Origin: Dryococelus australis
Taxonomy: Eukaryota; Arthropoda; Insecta; Phasmatodea; Phasmatidae
Length of the DNA stretch: 64,000 bases
Direction of reading: 5' to 3'
Assembly (NCBI GenBank): GCA_029891345.1
Contig: CM056994.1
Coordinates: 227,346,991 to 227,410,990 of the forward strand
Below, piece after piece: positions 1-9,850 of this stretch. Under the pieces are notes generated by a model that did not search any database, had not been told where the DNA came from, and worked only from the letters and a program-made list of their open reading frames with translations. The position numbers and the translations under genes are program-made. The first letter of the stretch is position 1, and every line of letters begins with the position of its first letter.

Positions 1-459
1 TACTAATAGCCAAAACTCCTCTCAGGATCGATCCAAGTGCTGTTAATGCTGGAAATAGGAGTGAAATGATTCCTCTTTCTTTGTTTTTCTTTTAGTTTTA
101 TGTTTTAAACCCATGCCTTTTTTAACCATTGCATGTGTGACTTTATCAACAACCCAGGCACTTAGCTTTGCACCTGTAGATGTAGATGGATCATTCCTTA
201 TATTTGCTGCTTTATTGACTGTAGTCATATCTGCTATGTCTTTTTTCTAAATCGTTTGTTCGATCATAAATTATATCTTGTTCTTTACATGCATTATCCA
301 AAGAGCTTATTCCTCGATCATTTCATGCTAAACATTTTGCAAGTTTAGTGCTAGGTCCGCAATAATTGTATTTCAGTAAATGCAATTCTAATGGTAATTT
401 ATTAATCAATGTATTGAATACACTGTATTCTTCTTTTTATATATTTAGTACGAGCCATT
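1..459 (-). pseudogene. Virion phospholipase A2-domain protein remnant
   Basis: Read on the minus strand from about 459, broken frames give the features of the parvovirus VP1-type phospholipase A2 domain also found in adintovirus/Maverick virion proteins. A Ca-binding loop YCGPSTKL lies near 341-366, a GISSLDNACKEQD segment near 264-310, and an alanine/lysine-rich helix (KLSAWVVDKVTHAMVKKGMG) within 43-228. A further frame at 1-60 gives ALTALGSILRGVLAIS, a small hydrophobic tail. The catalytic HD pair reads QD here, so activity is not expected. At least two frameshifts and an in-frame stop are present. In the intact family the domain modifies membranes during virion entry. This copy is a fossil. 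Confidence 0.72.
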
Positions 460-471
460 GTTTTCAACTGA

Positions 472-474
<3 letters not shown>

Positions 475-521
<47 letters not shown>

Positions 522-525
522 TATA
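475..525. repeat. (TA)n microsatellite
   Basis: Uninterrupted TA dinucleotides with one phase slip, between the oppositely oriented PLA2 and ATPase remnants. Confidence 0.95.
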
Positions 526-539
526 GTCCTGCATTTATA

Positions 540-655
540 GTTTTTACATTAGTATGTTACATTATATCACATTATATTACAGTACATTATGTTACACTAT
601 GTTACATTACATTACATTATGTTACATTACACTATGTTAAATTATGTTAAATTAA
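540..655. repeat. GTTACATTA-type short tandem repeat
   Basis: Degenerate tandem copies of TTACATTA / GTTACACTAT words directly after the TA microsatellite. It occupies the space between the divergent PLA2 and ATPase remnants. Confidence 0.85.
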
Positions 656-769
656 AATTTGTTACAAAATACTGTCTGATTGTGCAGGAACGAAACAAAT
701 GTTATTAACAGAATGTACATCTGCCAGTAATTGTAAATATGAAAGAAAACATAATTGAACAGACACATG

Positions 770-1350
770 GTATTCTTTTGCCATCAATTATACATTGTAT
801 AATAAGCAGCCCTTCTTCATGGGGAAAGACTTGTGTTATGTGTTGCTGTTGGTACATTCAAATGAACTTAAATTTAAAAACATGTATGTGTTTTCTATAA
901 CAATATAACAAGAAAAATATCAATGATTAGTAACCATCTTGTCATTAATTGGTGGAACATCATATTTCCCTTTTACAAATAATGAAGGAAGCATTACCCA
1001 ATTCCGTATTTATTTGTGACGACGTTTAGTGCGAATCACAGGCTGAAATACAGCAATATTTTAGTTTTGGTCGTCATTTGAACATTTATTGTTTTTATCT
1101 AGCACAAAGTTATGCACATATTCCAAAACATAATTTGCACGATAATGGAAATATGGAAATTGTGTTTAAAATGGACAATATGAATCTATAACATATTTAC
1201 AATTATCATGTTTTGGGCGATATGACATTTACAAAGTTTAAAGACATGTGTTTTTACTGTTGGAAAGACAAGTATGGTTTTTGGTGTTTATACCAACCCT
1301 TCCCATATATAAAGGCAGATATAGGTCTGGATTTGATTGTTTTTTACTTC
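770..1350 (+). pseudogene. Maverick-type packaging ATPase remnant (FtsK/HerA-like)
   Basis: In the intact family this ATPase would drive DNA into the capsid. Visible here: a degraded P-loop SSPSSWGKT at 805-831 (canonical GxxxxGKT has lost its first glycine), a Walker B-like VFICDDV at 1006-1026, and then the motif run that follows Walker B in this family (FGRHLN, FYLAQSYAHIPK, HDNGN, MDNMNL, HVLGDMTFTKFKDMC, CWKDKYGF). Several in-frame stops and frameshifts break it; the stop directly after Walker B at 1027-1029 is decisive. The same family occurs, separately decayed, at 29142-29700, which supports the identification. Confidence 0.8.
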
Positions 1351-1624
1351 CAAGCAAAGAACAATGATTATTTCAATGTTTGGACATAGTAGTATAAAAC
1401 ACAACCATTACAATAGCTGTTTAACTAAAAATCGCGATGGGAATTGTGATTTGAATGGCCATATATTACGTAATATGGTTATGGCTGTGAAATATACTGA
1501 TGCGGTTAATAAACATTATGTGGAAGACTTAAATACCATTATGCTAAACATATTTAAATCACAATCAAACGATATTCAAGAAAAGTTTATAAAGTTAGAG
1601 GAGTTGAATGAAACTGTTATATAA
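1337..1624 (+). CDS. Small ORF downstream of the ATPase, unknown function
   Basis: An open frame of 95 codons starting MFFTSKQRTMIISMFGHSS. It includes DLNGHILRNMVMAVKYTDAV and then a helical, glutamate/lysine-rich end. The DLxGxxLxN...DAVxKxYV pattern resembles a short motif of fibre- or tail-like proteins, but that is pattern similarity only. Its position between the ATPase and the coiled-coil ORFs suggests a structural gene of the element. It may begin at the internal MFGHSS methionine. No function is assigned. It could be the intact part of a longer gene that continues in the broken frames after 1625. Confidence 0.45.
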   Translation: MFFTSKQRTMIISMFGHSSIKHNHYNSCLTKNRDGNCDLNGHILRNMVMAVKYTDAVNKHYVEDLNTIMLNIFKSQSNDIQEKFIKLEELNETVI

Positions 1625-2340
1625 CACGAGTGTAATCACACCCATTTTAACCAATGTTAGTAATGATTTGCAGAGTAATGAATTTAGAATTGAAGAACAT
1701 TTAAATTGATTTAGTAAAGACTTTAATAATATGATAAACATAGTTTTTACAACACAGCTTACAGAAATGCAAGAAAATTTAAGAGTTGTAATTAATGCAG
1801 AGTTAAATGCTACTATTACAAAACAACTTGAAACATGAATGAAATAAATAATGCAATATATAAGCGATGAATTCATTAATAAAAAAAATTGGTTTAGTTA
1901 CACAAACAGATTTGAAAAACAAAATAATTATTTGGAAACACAAATAAATTATTTTATTAATGATTTGAGAGTTACAACTATAGCTAAATTAGATGTTGTT
2001 TTAAGTAAAATCGATAAGATTGAAAAAGCCCAAACTATTCGTCCTACTACAACAGTTAAAAAAATTAATTACTTAATTCATATATAAAAACATTGAATTT
2101 AATGTAATATAATCAAAACATATCTGCCTCTATTTCAGAATTACATAATGCTATATCTGCTGCGAAGGATAAATATTTGCAAGTCAAATGAACTCGTCTG
2201 GAATGGGATGTTTTAAACAAAGAAATTTTTAAACCTGTTACGAGTAGAATGGATAAATTACATTCTGTGTTGAATAAGCCTAAGGAAACAGCTTTGAAAT
2301 TAAATCTGAAGAAGAAACTTTAAAGAAGTAAAAGCAATCT
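1625..2340 (+). pseudogene. Coiled-coil-rich ORF remnants of the Maverick fragment
   Basis: Successive broken frames encode charged helical sequence. The longest piece is 1851-2087 (78 codons), with heptad-like spacing through LETQINYFINDLRV and LDVVLSKIDKIEKAQ. A later frame near 2215-2325 gives VTSRMDKLHSVLNKPKET. The pieces share composition and probably come from one or two proteins. There are no catalytic motifs. A virion or scaffold role is plausible from position but unsupported by homology that I can recognise. Confidence 0.45.
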
Positions 2341-2364
2341 CATTTTCATTTAACATGACATTAT

Positions 2365-2825
2365 TTATCTTTACAACATTCTTCAGCTCTGTGCGATACA
2401 TTTGGTATTTATCGACATGAAAACATCTGGTTCCCTAGAGATTCGGTAATAATGTTTATTCCTGATAGTAAAATTAAAATAGGTGATTATGAAACTCATG
2501 TCGGTCAAGGATTGGTTAAATTATTGTTTTAAAACTTTCCAAATGGATATTCCATCACTGATTTGCTGAAATATAAAGAATTTGTACGTCGTACAAACAT
2601 AAATAATCGTTTAGGAGATAAAAACTATTCGAAAATACACTTAATAACCAATATAGTCGGAAGTGGAATATGTAAAGATGAAGTTGGTGAGCGGTTTTCT
2701 CCTGTATATATTAAAACTTCTCGTCGCTTTGAGAGAGTCTCCGAATAATTCACATACAAACGAAGTTGTTTCTATTATTGAAGAGTTGAAAGAAGATGGT
2801 TATATGACCAATGAAGTTCAGTAAG
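2365..2825 (+). pseudogene. Maverick-associated ORF of unknown function, remnant
   Basis: Broken frames read FGIYRHENIWFPRDSVIMF, then PDSKIKIGDYETHVGQGL, then an open stretch at 2563-2748 (LLKYKEFVRRTNINNRLGD) and, after a frameshift, NEVVSIIEELKEDGYM near 2757-2810. The last piece resembles the end of the ATPase-side ORF at 30190-30325 (LVDRLKYL...EVVSIIRALKDRG), so the two elements share a C-terminal module. As I recall, ORFs of this pattern accompany Maverick-type elements in invertebrates; their function is unknown to me. At least three disabling changes are visible. Confidence 0.5.
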
Positions 2826-3456
2826 ATTGCTCAAGAGCTTCACGCCCCTGCAAGGATAACATATCCTAGAAGAAGAGTTATAATTCCTGTTTAAGTTATT
2901 TTTTTCGAGCCAATTTGTGTGAAATAGCTTTGTTTTCCACATACAATAAGGGATACAAGTATATTTTAACTGTAATAGACGTTTATTCGAAAAATGGTTG
3001 GGGCATACCTTTGAAAAACAAAACTGGGAAACCAGTTACCAATGAAATGAAGATCGTTTTGAAAGAGAGAAAGCCAAATTCGCTCCAAACCAATACAGGA
3101 TCCGAAATTTTAAAGTAATCGATGAGAAAAAGCAAAAGTTCAAAGTTGGCGAATATATGTGAATCTCGAAACAGAAAGGAATCTTTGAGAAAAAAATTTA
3201 GGTTAATTGATCCTATGAAATATTTACAATTATTTCAATTAGACAATCATATCCCAGAGTGTATTACCTTGAAACTTATGATGCAGAGCCTATAAAAGAA
3301 GGTTTTTTACTAGCATGAATTGCAAAAATTCGCTTCCCCAAATGTCTATTTCATTAACAAAATCTTTAAAAAGAAAACAGATACGTCCTTGGTTCGATAG
3401 AGGGGGTTCTCAAAAGCACACGATTCGTGGGTTAAGAATCAAGATGTTAAAACATT
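2825..3456 (+). pseudogene. Maverick/Polinton integrase with chromodomain end, internally deleted
   Basis: The intact enzyme would join element ends to host DNA with a DDE-type rve core. The N-terminal linker pattern ELHAPARITYPRRRVIIP is at about 2830-2890. The core start is the open frame 2915-3118 (YKYILTVIDVYSKNGWGIPL, with the first catalytic D in VIDVYSK), ending LQTNTGSEIL where the second catalytic region begins. The sequence then jumps to the C-terminal tail (KFKVGEYM at 3139-3162, ELQKFASPNVYF near 3325). A chromodomain end reads FSKAHDSWVKNQDVKT at 3407-3454. The remainder of the core, including the catalytic E, is missing. The stops and the deletion mean no activity. Confidence 0.8.
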
Positions 3457-3857
3457 GTAGTACAATGTTTGTAAAATTATGATAGCAAATAAAAGATTTT
3501 TAAGTATATTTTATGAGTTATTTTTATTTAATAAACCTCTGGATAGCTAATGGATGTAGTATTTATTCTGTAATCAATAAACTTTTTGATTGCATTATCG
3601 TTTTATTGGATTAACATTTGACCGATAATCCAGTGTGCTTAATTTATTAGAATTGTGGCATAATTTGTGTTTTATTTGTAATTGTATTGATAAATGTGAT
3701 AGGTTCGTTTAATTAGTGAATCACATTTAGGTGTTAATTGGGTGTGTTTGGTACATATTGTAAGTCAGTTGGTAACTGTAATTCATCGTGTATGAGTGGT
3801 AATCCATCACATTTGATTCCTTTCAAATATGATGTAATTGATTGCTTTTAATTATAC
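3457..3857. other. A+T-rich non-coding flank of the Maverick fragment
   Basis: No reading frame or recognisable repeat. AATAAA-like words occur near 3488 and 3530, as expected in A+T-rich DNA. It probably belongs to the element's 3' side, but no TIR was found. Confidence 0.5.
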
Positions 3858-4015
3858 ATTTCTTGGAATTTGAATGAAATTTCATAGGATTTTACAGCTT
3901 TAAGGCATTTCGGATGTGATATGTTAATTAGTTGTAATTTTCTGGAATTGAAATATATTTTCGGTGAATTTTACAACTTAAAGACATTTGGGATGCCATT
4001 CCATTTTAAAATCTG
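3858..4015. repeat. Diverged tandem duplication, 79-bp offset
   Basis: The word TTTACAGCTTTAAGGCATTT at 3891 recurs as TTTACAACTTAAAGACATTT at 3970. Flanking TGGAATTTGAA / TGGAATTGAAA also match. Confidence 0.65.
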
Positions 4016-5170
4016 TTGAAATAACTTTAAATTTAATTATCTACAACCATTATAGTTCTGTGTTAGCCATTGGCTTGGATAGTGGGCAGAGCACTTGTCT
4101 ACTAAACTTTTCTTCGAAACACATAATGCGCTAGGAAACAAAATAATAGTCCCGTGTTTTCATATAAAGCATTCATATATTTTTTATAAATGGGTGATTA
4201 TTGAGCTGTGTGTAATGCTTCACAAGCATACGACTCGCATTATTGTGTTGAGGGCGATGTGCTTAAATTGTTCGTGAATAATTATTTGAGCATGTGCATT
4301 TATTGGATGCTTTTTTAGTTAATAATTTCATTCCTTTATGGCACCTATATTGACAGGGAAGGATACCTTTTATCCTGGTTAATTACTTCATTGCATGTTG
4401 AAAGTATAATTGTGTTAAGTCGTTTCTCATTTGGTTTCATTATGACAAAAGGATTGGTAGGGAAATACCTTTTTTCTTTTTCAATTACTTCAGAATGTAC
4501 CATTATTCTGTTTATGGTTGCATGTTTGATTAATTTAATATTTGTAGAATTGGGATAATTCGTTTCTTTTGTGCTTTTCAGGGAGTGATTACGGTTAGTA
4601 TTTGATTCATTGAATTTTAATTGGATTAGTAAACTGCCATTGTGAATGTAAATTGTATTCTTGTCTCTTTCCAAGTTTTTGAACACCTATGTGAATTATT
4701 TGATTTCGCCGTAATAGTGTTCACTTACAAATACACATTTTCGCCATTGTGTATATCTAATTAATGCTCCAACACCTCATTCCTACACAGACATTCGAAC
4801 TGAACAGATGTTGTGCTGTTTCTTTCTTGGATGTGTACCCCTCTCCCAACAATCTTCTCCAAAACATAACACTTATGACACTCTTGCACCAAACTCAACA
4901 CAAATAACCTGTCCCAACACGTCACGTCTCAGTACAATGCCGGACTTCCAAGGGTAAGGACCTGCCATGCTGCTGTCCAAAAATTTAAAAAATTAATATT
5001 ACACAATATCTATATATACCCCTTCCCCAGCAGGCCTCACCTCAGTCGAGTGCCATAGCTCCAAGAATGAAGACGTACCAGAGCTGATCCCCAATCCACA
5101 AAAAGAAAGAAAGAAAATAATATATTTGTCCCTTAACACACTCTTACACCAAATTATACACAAAAATAGG
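4016..5170. other. Non-coding, A+T-rich
   Basis: Only short open frames of non-coding character (4095-4277 plus, 4345-4686 minus). Two loosely similar blocks begin near 4357 and 4450 (AGGGAAGGATACCTTTT / GTAGGGAAATACCTTTT, each followed by AATTACTTCA), a likely old duplication. Nothing else can be supported. Confidence 0.5.
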
Positions 5171-5300
5171 ATTTAAAGATTATAATCGGATTAAAATCGG
5201 ATTATATTTTTTTGGTTGGATCAAATCGGATTAAAAATTAACCCTTTCAATAAAATTGATTAACCCTTTCAATAAATTTGATTGACCATTTAATATCAAA
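5171..5300. repeat. Short direct repeats (ATCGGATTAAA and TTAACCCTTTCAATAAA)
   Basis: ATCGGATTA occurs three times at about 5186-5235. AACCCTTTCAATAAA then occurs twice in tandem near 5240 and 5264. Low-complexity local duplication. Confidence 0.7.
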
Positions 5301-6560
5301 TTAATTAGATCAATCAAAAAAGGCAGCATCCCCTTTGAAGTAGAACACCCACGCCCCTACTACTGTATGGTGGGGTTGAGTTGAAGTTTGGTCTCACCAG
5401 TTAAATAACAAACACTCAAGGGACTAAAAAGGTTGTTGCTTGCCTTCTTTGTGACCTCCCGAAAGTATTGCCGCCGAGATACACTTTCAAGCGTTTCTGC
5501 ATCCCGTCTATATGACATTCTAGACGGTCTGTTCCCTTGTTTAGTGAGCTCTGAATAAATAATCATACAGGAGGCAGGAGAGATGTGGGGAGGGTGTTAA
5601 CCATATCTGAGAAGAGCCTAAAGTCTCGGAGCTGGGATTCGATTTTACCCAATCTAATCACAACATGGTCCGTCATGAAGGGGGAGGGGTTGGAGATGTG
5701 TGTTAGTGTATCAGACTTCAGGTGTAGATAATCACACTATAGTTTGTTGTGAAGAAGGATGGTTGGGTAGGTAGGTGAAGGGGTTGTAGCATGCAGAGCA
5801 GATTGTGGTGCTGTCTCAGGATATGCTGTTGATTGAGGAGGAAATGAGGAGGAAATAAGGCGTTGCGGGGTTTAAGGGGTTTGTAGTTGAGATGAAACCT
5901 CTTCCCAAGTTAATCTTATGGGACTACAATTGGAGATATCGTGAAGATTGTCCAGGAAATCGTCCCTCACTTAATCGAGTGAAATCCGCCCGTTAACACT
6001 ACTCGTGAAGCGAGATGAGAATGGAGTAGCGCTGGATCCTGGTGACGTTGTTGGTGACTACGGAATACAGCATATCAGAGAATCAGCACAGTGTGTTTCA
6101 TTATATCTCATACACTTGCAGTGATAAGAAACCAGCGACAAATTTACCATGTCTGTTAGTTACAAACAGTGAGAAAGCAGTTTTTATCCTGTACATTCAC
6201 AGTATCATTCCCACATTTGCTCGGGAATGAGTAAGATGAGTAAGTTGCCAACATTGTATGGTAGCGAAGCTAAAAATCTCTGTATTTGCATTCTGAAATG
6301 TGGTATGCCAAAAACTTCTATTGCAGTTTAGGAAGTTCGGTAGACAATTTTTCAACAGTGTGTGCTTGAGGCATAATGAAGGGAGGTCACTTGAAGCAAT
6401 GCGCATTTTCTCCTTCTTTGCCCATCCCTTCGTGACGTTACCGCAGGAGGGAAATGAACGCGCCGGTGACGAGACACTTTTTTTTTTTTTTTAATCTTAA
6501 AATTATCTAATACATTTTTCGTTTGTTTCTTTCGTGCACTTGTCAAGTTTCCGAAGTTTG
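5301..6560. other. Non-coding, nothing recognised
   Basis: Base composition is less A+T-rich than the flanks. Short frames (5360-5566 minus, 6300-6494 plus, 6352-6612 minus) overlap one another and show no motif. Confidence 0.5.
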
Positions 6561-6565
6561 ATACT

Positions 6566-6622
6566 ATGCCGAGATGCGCAGTATGTAGGTGCATCAACCA
6601 GACTACTAACAAAAAACTTTAA
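6566..6622 (+). pseudogene. Possible THAP-type zinc-finger start, truncated
   Basis: An ATG opens MPRCAVCRCINQTTNKKL and stops after 18 codons. Met-Pro followed by C-x2-C near the N-terminus is how many THAP domains begin (P-element-type transposases and host factors). The following 100 bases contain an A-tract and no continuation in any frame. The match is short, so this is a weak call: a truncated THAP remnant or chance. Confidence 0.25.
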
Positions 6623-7947
6623 TCGATGACAAAAAAAAAAACGCTAATTCTCGCGAAGAACGTTACTAAAAGTGGAGACTCGAGTGCAAGAGAAACTACG
6701 AAGTAAAAGTGAAGAAATACAGGTTCTCCATGCAGCCACTTTATTAAAAATATGAATATGCCTTAACATGACTCGTTCGTTTGTCTTATTAAATTTGCAG
6801 AGCAAACGAAATGTTGTTGCGTGGAAAGAACAAATTTCTTTCGCCGTACGTGTATTTGGCTACTGCTGGGATTAAAATGTATAAGTTAAATTCAACTTAT
6901 ATAATACAAAAAGTCTCATTTGACTCAAAACAAAGAGCAGGTTTTATTATTGGTATCGAGAATTTAGACGTTTGTAAAATCCATCTGTAATCTTAAATAT
7001 AAGGCTTATACAATAGACGGAGTTTGAATGCAAATGTTTTAGGGAAAAGGGATACCAGAACTCGCGAGATTAATAATTTTAAATCATTCTTTGACAAACG
7101 TAATTGTTCTCTTTTCGACTGATATTATTATATTCGTGCCACGCAAAATGAAGTCGCGTTGGCAAGATGGAAAAAAAAAAAAAAAAAAATCACATATATA
7201 ATAATATCTCGTCAAAGTCTAACAATTTTTTTTCCAAAACACGCCGTGGACATAAACAGGAAAAAGCAACAGTACAACAAAGGATATGGAACTCAATACA
7301 GCCGGACTGACAGCCACAGAACCACAAAATACTTCGTATATCACTGCAAATTTTTAAACCGAACAGAACGAACATTACATTAATAGTACCATTACTCGGC
7401 ATTGTTTAACATTAAATGGTTACAAATACGGAAACAATTAATTACTTAATTGAACAAGAAACCGCTCCGCACACTATCCAGACATCGCCTCGACATTTTT
7501 AAGTGATTCAATAATATCCCACTCGAAAGGCACATAATATCTTTAAAATGCAAGGTTGTAATATATGTACTACAGTTTAAGGTAAAAATAGATTACGTTT
7601 TTTTAATTTTAATTTGAACAATTATTTCGGTCATTTATATTTGCTTGGTAATACAGGAGATCGCAAAGAAAATTGGTATCTTGCGATTGCTATCTTGTGA
7701 GCATTACCTAGTGAGAAGTTACGCAGCGCGCAATGCTGATATAGTCTACTCGGGTTTCTTCACACTTTTTGAATCAAACCTCAGAAAAATCGCACCTTGT
7801 ATGATGTGTTTGATTCTTTCCTAAATGTGCAATGTATCTATCATAATCGTTTGAATCTTCTGTTAACGTAAAAAAATATAATATTGGTTAAATTGAACAT
7901 TTACTTAAATTCTACCAATAAATTATAATATTTATTTTATATTTAAT
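6623..7947. other. Non-coding, nothing recognised
   Basis: A+T-rich with an A-tract at 7170-7188. The frame crossing it (7159-7383) starts in the A-tract and has no protein features. Confidence 0.5.
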
Positions 7948-8816
7948 GCTCGCAGTTCCTGCGACTTTGTTTGCGTGGACATTAGGATTGTTTAAATATT
8001 TTAAAAATAGAAATAGAAAGTTGAAATAAGGCATGAAATGTCCACTGAAATTTATACATAATAATTTATATAATCAAAACAAAAAATAAATTTTAAAGAT
8101 TTGAATATTTATCAAACATATTTACAATTGTCTTTTTATACTTAGATGGAAATGAATGTAGTGTCTGCGACTTCGTTCGTGTGGACTTTAGTATTTATTT
8201 ACATATGTTTGAAAGAGAAATTTGGCTGCGTTTAGGTTTTATGGAGTTATTAAAATACAGCCCACCATCGCTTCGCCCAGGTGTTATGGAGTTATTGAAA
8301 TACATGCCTATAAAATTGATTTGAAAGATTGTTACTTTATTATCAGAAATAGTTTTATCGTGGCGTTAGTATTGGTTGTTTGATAATATGTTGTTTTAGT
8401 ATGTTTTTCCAATAACTAATGTATTTTTTCTACGATGCATATTACATCAATTATTATTTTGAAAATCTATTGTTGCAACAATGTTTTTATACAATAATAC
8501 TTTTGCAAAAAGTAAGATATCAAACATAAAGACAATTATATGAAAATATTAATTTAATTTGTAACCATTTGCGATATCAAGATGAAATGAAGAACAGAAT
8601 TTAAATAGAAATAAACTCTAAGATCTCTGAAAATTTTATCAAAATCGGTTCAGCGGAGCCTATTGTGGACAAACATCAAGACAGACAGATAAAAATAAAA
8701 AAAACAAAAACAGTTATTTATTCTTCAACGTCGTTTAAATAGCATATTACGCTTAGATATTGGTATAAATTTTGAAATAACAGATAAACACTTCAGTTTT
8801 ATTTATTGGTATAGAT
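7948..8816 (-). mobile_element. Non-autonomous Helitron-like element, copy 1
   Basis: On the minus strand it starts ATCTATACCAATAAATAAAA (from 8816 downward), a start typical of one insect Helitron/Helentron group. It ends with a diverged form of the CTAGT terminus (CTGCGAGC, at 7948), preceded by the familiar CACGCGAACGAAGTCG-type subterminal block. It is collinear with the copy at 43089-43964, including the GACAGACAGA tract at about 8683 and TTAAATAGCATATTACGCTTAG at 8734-8755 (minus-strand equivalent at 43149). It has no coding capacity. Like copy 2 it contains an internal second CACACGAACGAAGTCGCAG block near 8160, so the composite arose before both insertions. Confidence 0.7.
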
Positions 8817-8824
8817 GAATAAAA

Positions 8825-9060
8825 ACAGGGAGATAATAAATGTGTTCGTAATACCTACTAAGAAATAGTTAATATGTAAAATATTACTTAAATGACTGCG
8901 TCCGAATTGGGGTGCACTGCCGTTTGGTGTAATTTTCTATGATTTGTTAAACTTTGTTAGCATAAAGCGGAGGAATATCCTGGAAGTGGAATTTGAGAAG
9001 AGCTCCAGAAAATGTATGGTAACCACAAATGTACTGTAAGTAAAGTATCCTCATGTTGAC
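8825..9060. repeat. Diverged direct repeat, unit 1
   Basis: Matches 9632-9850 in the same order. AAAACAGGGAGATAATAAATG, then a GTAATACCTACTAAGAAA block, GGTGCACTGCCGTTTGGTG, and GGAGGAATATCCTGGAAGTG each have a diverged counterpart about 804 bp downstream. Confidence 0.6.
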
Positions 9061-9631
9061 GTCATGCGTATACAAGGGGTCTTGGCGGTTTGGCGGTTTC
9101 ACCTTACTTCCTTCCATCATGTGCTTGAGGTAGGTCGGCCACACAGCTACATGAATGGACGTGTCCCTGCTGATAGTAATGCCGGATGATCCCGGATGAA
9201 GCCGTGTTAACGACAGTTCAATAGGATCGCTTATCTGTCATCAACTGGGGCCTGTCATGCGACAGGTCATTGTGTTGCAGATAGCATCTGAATGCCGGCG
9301 GCTTTGCATGAGAAGTAGGAGCGAGTTGACGTGCAGTCATGTTGTGACAGGCGGCCAACATTTCGCAGCTTCGTCTTGCGTGTGTGATGTTCCAGTTTGA
9401 TGAGTATAGCCTACCACAGGCCTCTTTATTCTTTTTGTATCGAACCTTTGGAAAATGGCCCCAAAAATGAGATGTTTGGTTGATCATTATATATGTCATG
9501 TAACACAAGAGGTTTATTGTTCTGCAAACATACGGTATGTCATGTTTTATTGTTAACTTGAATCTTTACTAATATTTTGTCTATCAATTATTATATTTAT
9601 ATTTCATTTATAATGAACATGAACTAAAACA
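9061..9631. other. Non-coding between the two direct-repeat units
   Basis: The 96-codon minus frame at 9218-9508 has no recognisable motif. Nothing else is seen. Confidence 0.45.
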
Positions 9632-9850
9632 GTGAGAAAATATGTGCGTTGGTAACGCCTAGTAGGAAACAGTTTTCATGCGAAATATTATTAAACTGAT
9701 TGCTCACATATATGGTGCGTTGTCCCGTTGATGTAAGGTGCTTGACTTGGTTAATATTTAATTACATGAGGAGGAAGGATTACCTGAAAATAGAACTTTA
9801 GCGGGCTTCGGAAAGGTATGAAATAACCATGAAACGACTATACAAATGTA
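9632..9850. repeat. Diverged direct repeat, unit 2
   Basis: Second member of the pair with 8825-9060. AAAACAGTGAGAAAATATG, GTAACGCCTAGTAGGAAAC, GGTGCGTTGTCCCGTTGATG and GGAGGAAGGATTACCTGAAA match unit 1 in order. Confidence 0.6.

Larger units (their letters stand above)
1..3456 (+). mobile_element. Decayed Maverick/Polinton (adintovirus-like) fragment
   Basis: Five adjacent remnants belong to the gene set of Maverick/Polinton elements and adintoviruses: a virion phospholipase A2 domain (minus strand), an FtsK/HerA-type packaging ATPase, coiled-coil ORFs, an element-associated ORF of unknown function, and a retroviral-type integrase with a chromodomain. All are broken by stops and frameshifts, so the copy is old and inactive. 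The left end lies outside the window. I could not find a terminal inverted repeat or target duplication on the right; the last recognisable codons end near 3454. Gene content is read from the sequence; assignment to Maverick/Polinton rests on known family gene content. Confidence 0.8.
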
